Made by a program: the position numbers and the translations under genes
Notes under the pieces: model-generated
Seen by the model: only the letters and a program-made list of their open reading frames with translations
Database searches by the model: none
Told to the model about the DNA's origin: nothing
Origin: Chloroflexota bacterium
Lineage (GTDB): Bacteria; Chloroflexota; Anaerolineae; Anaerolineales; Anaerolineaceae
DNA: 64,000 nt
Assembly: GCA_021372725.1 (NCBI GenBank)
Contig: JAJFTV010000140.1
Span: 20,183-84,182 of the forward strand
Direction: 5' to 3'
Shown: positions 1 to 8,411 of the stretch, piece by piece
Position numbering within the stretch: the stretch's first letter is position 1
How the letters are laid out: every line of letters starts with the position of its first letter

Positions 1-1501
1 GCCAACGCAGAGCCATGTTCCACCGTTATCTCAGCCGGAAGTTGCTGCTTCTTCACAACCGGGCGGGGAAATTGTCTGGCAAGAGATCCCGCCTTCCGAG
101 TTGTTTGATCTGGATTGGGAGAATAATTCTTTGTTCCTGAAGGGCCTGAGACCGAAATCAAGGCATTGGGTCGCTGATTTGCCGTATGCCTCACGCTATC
201 GTATGGAGCTGATCATCCCCGACGAAGTGGAAGGCTTGTCAGGTCGACAGGAGGTCGTCTATACAAATCAGGAGGATGTTGACCTGAACGAGATCATTTT
301 TCGGTTATTTGCCAACGTCAATGGAGGAGCGATTGAGGTCTCCAATTTACGGGTCAATGGGAAACCGGTCGATCCCCGGCTCATTAATGAAAACAGCACG
401 CTGGCTGTGTCTTTGAATGAACCGCTTGCCCCCGGTGAAAGTATCCTGATCCAGATGGATTTCGCATTGCAAATTCCACTGGAAATGGGCGGCAATTACG
501 GTTTGTTTGGATATTTTAGCGATGTATTGATGCTGGACGTTTTTTCACCGATGATTCCTGCTTATGATGATCAAGGCTGGTACAGCGAAACACCTTCAAA
601 AAATGGAGATTTATCTTATAACGATGCCAGTTTTTATCTGGTGAGGGTTATCGCTCCGGATGATTTTGTACTGGTAACCTCTGGAGTGGAAGTCGACCGG
701 GAGACAGATAATGGAACCCAAATGGTGACCTATGCGGTCGGCCCGGCGCGTGATTTCAGCCTGGTCGGCAGTAGAAATTTCATCGTGGACAGTGATGAGG
801 AAAATGGGGTAACGGTAAACAGCTACGGCTTGCCTGGCATGGAAGAAGGGATGGAATTGGCCAAAGAATCAGCACTGGCTGCCATCCGGATCTTCGACGG
901 CCGGATCGGAGCATACGATTATACGGAGTTTGATGTGGTGTCCACTCCCATGCTGGCCGGTGGTATCGAATACCCCGGAATGACCTGGATAAATATGAAT
1001 TCCTATGATCTTTCTGCCACCATCAAAGGAATACCGGCCAGTTCAATGTTGGAAAGTGTCACCGCTCACGAAACGGGTCACCAATGGTTTTACAATGCCG
1101 TTGGAAATGACCAGTCGGATATGCCCTGGCTGGATGAATCGCTGGTTCAATATATAACCGGTCTGTACTTTTTGGATCGTTATGGGACGGAGGGGTACGA
1201 AGGGTATAAATCCTCCTGGGATTCTCGCTGGAAAAAAGTCGATTATCAGGAAATGCCCATCGGTCTGCCCAGTAGCGCGTACAACGAGACGGAATATTCG
1301 GCGGTGGTGTATGGGCGCGGTCCGTACTTTTTTGAGAAGCTGTCCGATGTGATGGGCGAAGATGCGTTTGGCGAATTTTTAAGGGATTACTACAACCGGT
1401 ATCACTGGCAGATTGCAGAAACAGAGGACTTGAAGCGGGTCGCCGAACAATACTGTGGGTGTGATTTGACCGGCTTGTTTGAGGATTGGGTCTATCAGTA
1501 G
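1..1501 (+). CDS. M1 family zinc metallopeptidase (aminopeptidase N-like), 5' end outside window
   Basis: This is the 3' part of a gluzincin aminopeptidase, which removes N-terminal residues from peptides. The frame is open back to base 2 with no convincing start (a Ser/Pro/Gln-rich stretch, then the folded domain), so the gene begins upstream of the window. The zinc site is complete: HETGH at 1067-1081, followed after exactly 18 residues by the third ligand Glu (1136-1138) in WLDES, the M1 pattern HEXXH-X18-E. The usual GxMEN exopeptidase loop appears as the variant AGGIEYPGM near 955-982. A Pro/Ser/Gln-rich N-terminal linker suggests an exported or lipid-anchored protein, but the signal lies outside the window. 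The next gene converges on it. Confidence 0.9.
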   Translation, partial: PTQSHVPPLSQPEVAASSQPGGEIVWQEIPPSELFDLDWENNSLFLKGLRPKSRHWVADLPYASRYRMELIIPDEVEGLSGRQEVVYTNQEDVDLNEIIFRLFANVNGGAIEVSNLRVNGKPVDPRLINENSTLAVSLNEPLAPGESILIQMDFALQIPLEMGGNYGLFGYFSDVLMLDVFSPMIPAYDDQGWYSETPSKNGDLSYNDASFYLVRVIAPDDFVLVTSGVEVDRETDNGTQMVTYAVGPARDFSLVGSRNFIVDSDEENGVTVNSYGLPGMEEGMELAKESALAAIRIFDGRIGAYDYTEFDVVSTPMLAGGIEYPGMTWINMNSYDLSATIKGIPASSMLESVTAHETGHQWFYNAVGNDQSDMPWLDESLVQYITGLYFLDRYGTEGYEGYKSSWDSRWKKVDYQEMPIGLPSSAYNETEYSAVVYGRGPYFFEKLSDVMGEDAFGEFLRDYYNRYHWQIAETEDLKRVAEQYCGCDLTGLFEDWVYQ

Positions 1502-1650
1502 GAGTAAACAGTTCGGAACCCGGTGCGTAAAGGGTTTGTTCAGGAAATCGGCTCTTGGGCGGAGCCTTCGTTTCACTCAGGTTGACAACCGGGCGAAATG
1601 TTGCCGTCATTGTCATGCTGAACGACAGGGAAGTATCCGACTTGAAAAAT

Positions 1651-2535
1651 CTATGCCAGCTTCAAATCCGCAATCAACCGATCCAGATGTTTGCGCGCCG
1701 CTTCGCCAACCGGCAGCAATGGTCTGCGGGGAGGGCCGCCGTAAAAACCGGTTTGGTCCATGGCATATTTCAACCCCGGCACGCCGTATCCGCCGGTCAC
1801 GGCAAAATTGATCTCCATGATGCTGATCTGTATCCGCCTGGCTTTTTCCAAATCACAGGCTGCGAAGGCATTCATAATTTCTTTCAATGGCACTGCTGCA
1901 ACGTTGGACAAGGCCGAAATGCACCCGGCTGCACCGATGCTCAAAAACGGCAGCAATGCGCCGCCGGTACCTGCAAACACGATAAAATCCGGTCGAGCCT
2001 GCAGGAGTTGTCCCATCTTGAGAACATTCGAGCTGCTGTCCTTCATACCGATGATATTGGGGTGCTCCGCCAGCGCTATCAGCGTTTTCAGCTCAAAATC
2101 GATGCCGGTGAAGGCAGGGATATTGTAAATCATCACCGGGATCGGCGAGGCGTCGGCCAGCGACCGGTAATGGGCCAAAAGCACCTCGTGGGTCATATCT
2201 TTTTTATAGTAATGAGGGGGGACCACCAATGTTCCGGCTGCGCCGCATTCGGCGGCTTTCAGCGTCAAACGGATCGTATCCGGGGTGCGTTCCACACCGG
2301 TTCCGGCCAGCCAGATCTTTCCGCTGTCCCGAAATACCTGGCCGCAAACCTGCCACACTGCCAGCCGTTCATCATCCGATAAATACGGTGCCTCGCTGTT
2401 TGAACCTGGCAGTACCACACCGTCGAGAGGTTGTGAAAGCCAGCGTTTCAGGTTGGTCTCCAGTTTGTCCAATGCAAGGCTTTCATCCTTGTTAAATGGG
2501 ACAGGAATGGGTGCAAATAATCCGGAAATGGTCAT
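1651..2535 (-). CDS. DapA/NanA-family aldolase (dihydrodipicolinate synthase-like)
   Basis: A 294-residue class I Schiff-base aldolase of the DHDPS/N-acetylneuraminate lyase family, full family length. The Schiff-base lysine is K165 in IIGMKDSS and the catalytic Tyr is Y137 in MIYNIP. The carboxylate-binding loop is GSNSE (44-48) instead of the GTTGE typical of true DapA, so the substrate is probably another 2-oxo acid (for example in sugar-acid or hydroxy-oxoglutarate breakdown) rather than aspartate semialdehyde. The start has AGGAG 6 nt upstream. It lies 113 bp downstream of threonine synthase on the same strand; that distance gives only weak evidence of co-transcription. Confidence 0.88.
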   Translation of the reverse strand: MTISGLFAPIPVPFNKDESLALDKLETNLKRWLSQPLDGVVLPGSNSEAPYLSDDERLAVWQVCGQVFRDSGKIWLAGTGVERTPDTIRLTLKAAECGAAGTLVVPPHYYKKDMTHEVLLAHYRSLADASPIPVMIYNIPAFTGIDFELKTLIALAEHPNIIGMKDSSSNVLKMGQLLQARPDFIVFAGTGGALLPFLSIGAAGCISALSNVAAVPLKEIMNAFAACDLEKARRIQISIMEINFAVTGGYGVPGLKYAMDQTGFYGGPPRRPLLPVGEAARKHLDRLIADLKLA

Positions 2536-2648
2536 ATAGCTCTCCTAATTACACAGATTGATATTCAATACCTTTCCTGGCAACTTCTCAAACTGGCGGT
2601 GTTGTTGTGGAAGCAATTCGGCCGCCAATCTTTCATCATGGTATTTGC

Positions 2649-3767
2649 CTACTTTTCGACAATTTTCAACATCTTCTCGGTTGATTTTAATCCGTGACCG
2701 GTGAAAACGGAAACAACAAGCTCATCAGACTGGCTGGTTTGCAGGTACTGTTTCAACCCCGCAATGATCGCTGCGGAAGTGGGTTCGATATAGAAACCTT
2801 TTGTTGACATTTCCTTCAGGGCAGCCAAAATATCCTCTTCACTGACGGCCAGGAATTGACCCTGGCTGGAACGGACCGCTTTCAGAATTTGCTTACCCCT
2901 GGTGGGAACGGCAATGGCGATGCCCTCTGCCAGTGTATGTTCGCTTTGAACCGGCAGTGGTTGTTCCCTACCGGCTTTGTAGGCAGTATAAAGCGGGGCA
3001 CAATTGGCCGCCTGGACGGCGATAATGCGTGGAATCTTCTGTGTGATGCCGGCTTGCAACAGCTCGGTAAATCCAATGTAAGCGCCCAGCAGCAATGTCC
3101 CATGACCTGCCGGGATCACGATACTGTCGGGAGCTCGCCAGCCCAGTTGTTCGCATACCTCAAAAGCCCACGTTTTGGTGCCATGGAAGAAATACGGGTT
3201 CCAGATGTGGCTGGCATAAAAATTTGTTTGAGCCGCCTTCCAGACGGCTTGCGATGTATCTTCGCGGCTTCCGGGAACCAGGTTCAGGCGCGCACCGTAC
3301 ATGCGGATCTGGGCCAGCTTTCCGGGTGACGTGGAGGCGGGGACAAAGATTTCACAGTCGATCCCTGATGCGGCACAGTATGCTGCCACAGCACAGCCGG
3401 CGTTGCCGGATGAGTCTTCCACGACCGAACGGATCCCCAATTCGCGCGCTTTGTTGATCATCACGGCAGCTCCACGATCCTTGTAAGAACCGCTTGGAAA
3501 CAGGTGATCCTGTTTGATCCAGGCTGTCTTTCCCCCCAGTTCAACCGGCAGCAGCGCTGTGAGACTCTCACCCAGACTGACCGGATGCGGGTTTGTCAAT
3601 GGCAGCGCCTCAGCGTAACGCCACATATTCGGTGGTCTGTTCTTGATCCGCTGCAGGTCGAAAACAGGTTCAAAAATCAGGTCCAGCAAACCGCCGCAGT
3701 CGCACCGCCAGCGCGGCTGATCGGCTGGATATCTTGTCTGGCAATCGATGCAAATCAATTCTTCCAT
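2649..3767 (-). CDS. thrC: Threonine synthase (PLP-dependent)
   Basis: Converts O-phosphohomoserine to threonine, the last step of threonine biosynthesis. At 372 residues it fits the shorter threonine synthase class. It begins with a zinc-ribbon-like segment (Cys 6, 9, 22 and 24), followed by the fold-type II PLP domain with the cofactor lysine K96 in SGSYKDRG, the DSSGNAGCAVAAY helix that caps the PLP ring, and the late TGHGLK motif near the C terminus. A related PLP enzyme (cysteate or threonine dehydratase-like) is less likely because of the N-terminal Cys motif. No clear Shine-Dalgarno sequence is visible before the ATG. Confidence 0.87.
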   Translation of the reverse strand: MEELICIDCQTRYPADQPRWRCDCGGLLDLIFEPVFDLQRIKNRPPNMWRYAEALPLTNPHPVSLGESLTALLPVELGGKTAWIKQDHLFPSGSYKDRGAAVMINKARELGIRSVVEDSSGNAGCAVAAYCAASGIDCEIFVPASTSPGKLAQIRMYGARLNLVPGSREDTSQAVWKAAQTNFYASHIWNPYFFHGTKTWAFEVCEQLGWRAPDSIVIPAGHGTLLLGAYIGFTELLQAGITQKIPRIIAVQAANCAPLYTAYKAGREQPLPVQSEHTLAEGIAIAVPTRGKQILKAVRSSQGQFLAVSEEDILAALKEMSTKGFYIEPTSAAIIAGLKQYLQTSQSDELVVSVFTGHGLKSTEKMLKIVEK

Positions 3768-3876
3768 GTTGATCTATCCATTGTTGAAATTGTGAGAAAT
3801 GACAGGTGCAATTTATAAACCACCTGAAAATACAAAGGCCGGGAATGGTAAGGGATATCTTGCAGACAGGAACAAT

Positions 3877-4830
3877 TCATTTGATATTGATCACATAAGT
3901 AATATCAGGCGTATCGGTGGTCGATGATGGGCGGTCATTCCATAAATAGATGATCAATTTGGCAGGCAAATTTTTCACCTGAAGACCCTGGATTTCCGGT
4001 GTAACCGCATCGACGCTGTTGCAGCCACCGGCCAGGCCGCAGTCATCACTGTGGCGCAGATTATGGGATATCCCAGATGCCTCAGTGGGCAAAATATCTT
4101 TCGTCACGTTGAGGGACTGAGTGTAATCAACCCAGATGTAATTCATATTCAGGTCACGGGCATTATAAGCGATCAGATCGAAGGAAGCGTCACCAACCCG
4201 AAAGGAACGTGCAGTCCAATGATTCAGGGCAGAAAGATATTCAGAGAGATCATAGGTGACCTCAACGCGGGAACGCTCAGGCCACCAGCGTAAATTTTCG
4301 GGAGAGACGTAAAAAGGGAAATTATCTTTTTCAAGGGCAGCACTGGTGACAAGGCTCTCGTTCCAGAAACTTCCGGCAGTTGCCTTGGAATGGATGGATA
4401 ATCCTGAAAAGTCGGCTGATACCAGCAGATACGGATTGAGAATCTGCAACGCTTCTTTTGAAGGCCCATCCGCACTCATATCGCCGCTGCCGTAATAGTA
4501 CCAGCCAGCCGTACCCCACCAGGGGAGATCATCAGATATGTTCGAAAAAACCGCCTTGAACGGTTCATAGTTCGTGTATATCAGCCAGGGATACTCCATG
4601 ATGGCTTCTTGCCGCAATGCATAAATTTCATCACGGGTCATGTTATCCAAATCGATGCTGTCTGCAATAGGAACAGTCAATGATTCAACGATGGATCGCT
4701 GCCCGATGGCAAGAGAATTTGTATTTTCAGCAAGAATCGGGTTGATATATCTGGCCACGACCAATAAATATGCGAGAATCAATACGATAAATATAGCAGC
4801 CCATCTGATGATTCGCTTTTGGTAGCTCAT
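3877..4830 (-). CDS. Membrane-anchored protein of unknown function
   Basis: I do not recognise this 317-residue protein. It has one N-terminal transmembrane helix (about residues 8-27), after a short Lys/Arg-rich start, which predicts an inner face N terminus and an outer globular domain. The rest is rich in Trp and Tyr (WWGTAGWYYYGSG near 105-117, LRWWPERSR near 180), has a DDCGLAGGC pair of cysteines that could form a disulfide or bind a metal, and is predicted by eye to be mostly beta strand. It is monocistronic: the flanking genes are separated by 109 bp and 178 bp. Confidence 0.72.
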   Translation of the reverse strand: MSYQKRIIRWAAIFIVLILAYLLVVARYINPILAENTNSLAIGQRSIVESLTVPIADSIDLDNMTRDEIYALRQEAIMEYPWLIYTNYEPFKAVFSNISDDLPWWGTAGWYYYGSGDMSADGPSKEALQILNPYLLVSADFSGLSIHSKATAGSFWNESLVTSAALEKDNFPFYVSPENLRWWPERSRVEVTYDLSEYLSALNHWTARSFRVGDASFDLIAYNARDLNMNYIWVDYTQSLNVTKDILPTEASGISHNLRHSDDCGLAGGCNSVDAVTPEIQGLQVKNLPAKLIIYLWNDRPSSTTDTPDITYVINIK

Positions 4831-5008
4831 ACTTTACTCGTCATACTCCAGGTCGGATATTCCATACCGACGGCGGATTTATTTTACCTTAAATATCAGG
4901 TGTAAGGCATTAATCGTCTCATACGAGGTAAAAATGCTTTTCTTGTTCAACCTTTACAGGCCTGTTAAGTGATAGCATATAATCAGAAATGCCGAAAGGA
5001 GACAAGAA

Positions 5009-5515
5009 ATGGATTTTTTTGAATTGATTAATCAGCGCGGCAGTATACGGGACTATAAATCTGACCCGGTCGAGCCCGAAAAACTGGAGCTTCTTTTCGA
5101 AGCAGTCCGCCTGGCTCCCAGCGCCGTCAACCGGCAGCCTTACAAATTGTATGTCGTCTCAACCAAAGGCCGGGAGGATGTTTTGCGGAAGATTTACAAC
5201 AGCGATTGGTTTGTCCAACCCCCTTATGTGGTTTGTATGTGCCTGATTAATGAGCAGGCATGGAAACGACAGGTTGATGGATGCAGTTATGCCATGGTAG
5301 ATGCAGCAATTGCTTTTGATCATCTGGTGCTGATGGCTGCCAATCTGGGTCTGGGAACTTGCTGGCTGGCTGCCTTTGACCCTGATGCGGCGCGTGAAGC
5401 TCTACAACTGCCTGCGAACCAAACCCCCCTCCTGTTTTCCCCGCTTGGTTATCCCAATGAGGTTACACGCCCCAAGCGCCGAAAGACAATCGACGAACTG
5501 GTGGTGTTGATGTAG
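5009..5515 (+). CDS. Nitroreductase family protein (FMN-dependent)
   Basis: A 168-residue flavoenzyme of the nitroreductase superfamily, which uses NAD(P)H to reduce nitro compounds, quinones or other small oxidants. The N-terminal FMN phosphate motif (QRGSIRDYKSDPV) and APSAVNRQPYK are clear, as is the late LGLGTCWLAAFDP segment that contacts the flavin. It is at the short end for the family, lacking the longer insert of classical NfsB enzymes. AAAGGAG 7 nt before the ATG supports the start. The physiological substrate cannot be told from sequence. Confidence 0.88.
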   Translation: MDFFELINQRGSIRDYKSDPVEPEKLELLFEAVRLAPSAVNRQPYKLYVVSTKGREDVLRKIYNSDWFVQPPYVVCMCLINEQAWKRQVDGCSYAMVDAAIAFDHLVLMAANLGLGTCWLAAFDPDAAREALQLPANQTPLLFSPLGYPNEVTRPKRRKTIDELVVLM

Positions 5516-5564
5516 AAATATCTTCAATTGCAGCCGGGTAGCGGCTTAAAACGATTTGCCTGTT

Positions 5565-6530
5565 TCAAGCAGCGACAGATGATTTATTCCTGCCCTGGCT
5601 GGCAGCCAGATAGATACCGGTCAGGATCAATACTCCCCCGGCGATTTCGTAAGGAACCGGAAGTTCACCCAGCAGGATCATGGCAAAGATGCTGGAGCCA
5701 ATCGGTTCGCCCAACAGGGCAATGGACACGATGGAGGCTGGCAGGTATTTCAATGCCCAATTGAAACCGGCGTGCCCAAGTGTTTGAGGGATTAACCCCA
5801 GCAGCAGGAACCACAAATAGGTGACTGGCGGGTAACCGGTCATCTTTTCATGGCCGAGCAATGCGGCAGCCAGCAGCACCAAAGCTGCGCTTCCAAAGAC
5901 CGTAAAGGCGTATGGGGGCAGGGGGAGAGAGGCGCGAAGTTTTCGGCCAATGGTCAGATAACCTGCCATAAATACGGCCCCGCCCAACGCCAGGATATTT
6001 CCCCACATCCGGGAATCATTCTGGCTGGTTGGCAGGTTGACAGATGTGTTATTCGAACCCGGCGCCAATTGATCCCCAAATGCAACCAGTACGCTGCCGG
6101 CCACGGCGATACCCAACCCGGCCCATGCTGATTTGGACAATGGTTCCTTTAACAAAAATGTAGAGATCAATGCTACCAGCAGGGGTGACATGCTGACCAG
6201 CACCACCGAACTGGCGACGGTTGTATATTTCAATGAGGTGATCCAGCAGGCGAAATGACCGGCCAAAAAGATGCCGGAAAGAACCACAAATCTCCACTGC
6301 TGGCGGGTCATCGTCCGCAATGCATTGCGGTGATTGATGAGAGCAAACGGAGCCATGATGAGTGTGCCAATCCCAAGACGCCAGGCAGCAATCACCAGCG
6401 AAGGTGCTTCCTGCTGGGCATAGCGGACAAAAATAGCTCCGCAGGATGCTGCCAGCACGCTGATGGCCATCATCACCCCGGGAGATATACGTGCGAAACG
6501 GGCTTCACGTGGTTGTTTTTCAATGCCCAT
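5565..6530 (-). CDS. EamA/DMT-family transporter
   Basis: An integral membrane exporter of the drug/metabolite transporter superfamily with about ten helices arranged as two EamA halves: the first covers roughly residues 20-145, the second 165-310, with a hydrophilic loop (PGSNNTSVNLPTSQNDS) between. Each half ends with the conserved Pro/Gly-rich packing helix (ISTFLLKEPLSKSAWAGLGI and FAMILLGELPVPYEIAGG). Substrate is unknown; amino acids or metabolites are usual in the family. The start is uncertain: the ATG at 6530 is given, an upstream GTG at 6560 is possible, and neither has a good Shine-Dalgarno sequence. Convergent with the nitroreductase gene. Confidence 0.87.
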   Translation of the reverse strand: MGIEKQPREARFARISPGVMMAISVLAASCGAIFVRYAQQEAPSLVIAAWRLGIGTLIMAPFALINHRNALRTMTRQQWRFVVLSGIFLAGHFACWITSLKYTTVASSVVLVSMSPLLVALISTFLLKEPLSKSAWAGLGIAVAGSVLVAFGDQLAPGSNNTSVNLPTSQNDSRMWGNILALGGAVFMAGYLTIGRKLRASLPLPPYAFTVFGSAALVLLAAALLGHEKMTGYPPVTYLWFLLLGLIPQTLGHAGFNWALKYLPASIVSIALLGEPIGSSIFAMILLGELPVPYEIAGGVLILTGIYLAASQGRNKSSVAA

Positions 6531-6832
6531 GATGTCCAATTGTAATGTAAAAAACCTCACGGTTCTGTAAACTTGCGGATAAGATCAAAGTATTATTTTG
6601 AAAATTGGCTGTCTGGATGTACTTTCCAGACAAACCCTGGGCAAGAAAATACTCTATATGAAAGAAATTTTCACAGCCTCCAAACGTGAAATGGAAAATA
6701 TTTCAATACCCTCAAGAACGATATTGAACTATATACCAATGTAATACCTTTATCCATTATCTTTATAACTCTGAAAAATGAACTATGGCTGATATAATAC
6801 CATTTGGAGCCGGCTGAATGGTGTATTGAAAA

Positions 6833-7585
6833 ATGCCCGCAATTGAGGAATATCGCTCTATTCTAAAGGATATCCGGGATTGGAATGATTACCTGATAAA
6901 AGAGTCGCGGCTGCCAGGTGCCCGCTCCAACCTTGAACTTTTATATGCCTGTTCTGATTTGGCCTCCCGGGAAATGCTCGAACAATGGCTGGAGTTTACC
7001 CCGCAGAAAGCTCCGGAGAATACACCACAATGCTTTCTTGCCTGCTGTGGTGTGGTTGGTCTGGGACGACTGCTCTCCGAAGGGGACTATTCCTGGTTGG
7101 CTGTGTTGCGTTATTTTGCTTCGGATCCTCGCTGGCGGGTTCGTGAATCAGTATGTATGGCGCTGCAACGGTTTGGGCAGGTAGATATGCCCACTCTCCT
7201 CAACGAGATGAGTATTTGGGCAAACGGAGCTCCTTATGAGCAGCGTGCGGCGATAGCGACGCTTTGCGAACCGGTTTTACTCAAAAACAAAGTGGATGCT
7301 GCCAGCGTTTTGAACTTGCTGAACCAGGTAACCGAAGATTTGCTAACGATTACTGACAGAAAACAGGAGGATTTTCGGGTTTTGCGAAAGGGATTGGCTT
7401 ACTGCTGGAGTGTGGCAGTTGCTGCACTGCCCGAGCAGGGAAAGCCTTTTATAGGACACTGGTTGAACAGTAAAGACCCGGATATCCGATGGATTATGAA
7501 ACAAAATCTTCAAAAAAAACGCCTGATTAAAATGGATTCTGAATGGGTCAGGCAGTGCATCGATGAAATGGAGAACAAGAAATGA
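6833..7585 (+). CDS. HEAT-like helical-repeat protein
   Basis: A 250-residue all-helical protein. The middle (residues 85-150) shows helix pairs such as YFASDPRWRVRESVCMALQRFG, cut here to its core DPRWRVRESVCMALQRFG, typical of HEAT/armadillo repeats, and the C terminus repeats the pattern with SKDPDIRWIMKQNLQKK. It resembles the HEAT-repeat or DNA-alkylation-repeat fold, which act as protein or DNA-binding scaffolds; I see no catalytic motif. Its stop overlaps the start of the next methyltransferase gene by 4 bp (ATGA), so the two are translationally coupled and probably act together. Confidence 0.75.
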   Translation: MPAIEEYRSILKDIRDWNDYLIKESRLPGARSNLELLYACSDLASREMLEQWLEFTPQKAPENTPQCFLACCGVVGLGRLLSEGDYSWLAVLRYFASDPRWRVRESVCMALQRFGQVDMPTLLNEMSIWANGAPYEQRAAIATLCEPVLLKNKVDAASVLNLLNQVTEDLLTITDRKQEDFRVLRKGLAYCWSVAVAALPEQGKPFIGHWLNSKDPDIRWIMKQNLQKKRLIKMDSEWVRQCIDEMENKK

Positions 7586-8319
7586 CCGATCGAGGATACG
7601 AGCTTTCAGCACAATTTTACGATTTGTTTGACCGTAAACCCAACATTAATTTCTATTACTTCTATGCCTCTCAGGCGGGTGAATCACTGGATATTGGCGC
7701 AGGAACCGGCAGGATTGCCGTGCCTTTGGCTGAGCTGGGTTGCCGTCTGTTTTGTGTTGAGCCGTCCGAGGCCATGCGCACACAACTGGAGCAAAAACTC
7801 GAGCAACAGCCGTCCTTGCTGGAAAGGATCAATATTGTTCCAACGGATGCTGCTTCCTTCAAACTAAACAAAACCTTCCCCCTTGCAATGATGTCTGGAA
7901 GTTTTCGCCATTTTCTTACGGATGAAGAGCGGCTGCGCGCACTGGCAAACATTTCTGCCCATCTCAAACCAGGCGGCACATTGGTATTCGATATCTCGTT
8001 GGGGATGATGAAAGACACACCTCTTTCCCCTGCCGGTGAGGTTCAAATCGACGGCGGCGAGATTCGCAGGTCACTCTCCACCCGGGTTTTACCGGAAGGA
8101 GTGTTGCAGGTCACATTTGTTTTCGAAACCTACCGTGGCGGCAGGATGGTGGAACGGATTGTCCAGGGAGCGGTGCAGGGAATTATTACCCGCCAGCAGA
8201 TCACCAGGCTGCTGCAGGAAACCGGTTTGACTGTGGTCAACGAATATGCAGATTATGATTTTCGCCCTTATGAAGAAGGGGATAATATACTCATGATCGA
8301 GGCTTGCAAGACCAACTGA
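7582..8319 (+). CDS. Class I SAM-dependent methyltransferase
   Basis: A 245-residue Rossmann-fold methyltransferase. Motif I is SLDIGAGTGRIAV (36-48), the acidic end of strand 2 is CVEPSEAM, and motif IV/V is followed by LKPGGTLVFDI near residue 133-143. The beginning, YELSAQFYDLF, is the typical N-terminal helix of the small-molecule methyltransferase group (Methyltransf_25/11), so a small-molecule target is more likely than DNA or rRNA. It overlaps the upstream HEAT-like gene by 4 bp, so it is in one operon with it. Substrate unknown. Confidence 0.88.
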   Translation: MTDRGYELSAQFYDLFDRKPNINFYYFYASQAGESLDIGAGTGRIAVPLAELGCRLFCVEPSEAMRTQLEQKLEQQPSLLERINIVPTDAASFKLNKTFPLAMMSGSFRHFLTDEERLRALANISAHLKPGGTLVFDISLGMMKDTPLSPAGEVQIDGGEIRRSLSTRVLPEGVLQVTFVFETYRGGRMVERIVQGAVQGIITRQQITRLLQETGLTVVNEYADYDFRPYEEGDNILMIEACKTN

Positions 8320-8411
8320 TTTCATTGATACCCGTTTTAGCTGATTCTAATCTATGTCCATTACTATTGTAACAATGAACAATCTATGACAAATCAAGGA
8401 AAGGATAAAAA

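Noticed and set aside
1059..1616. Open frame opposite the M1 peptidase
   Set aside because: Antisense to the HExxH region of a conserved enzyme, with a Pro/Ser/Arg-rich random sequence.
1555..2382. 275-codon frame opposite the DapA-family gene
   Set aside because: No motif or ribosome site; the other strand has the complete aldolase active site.
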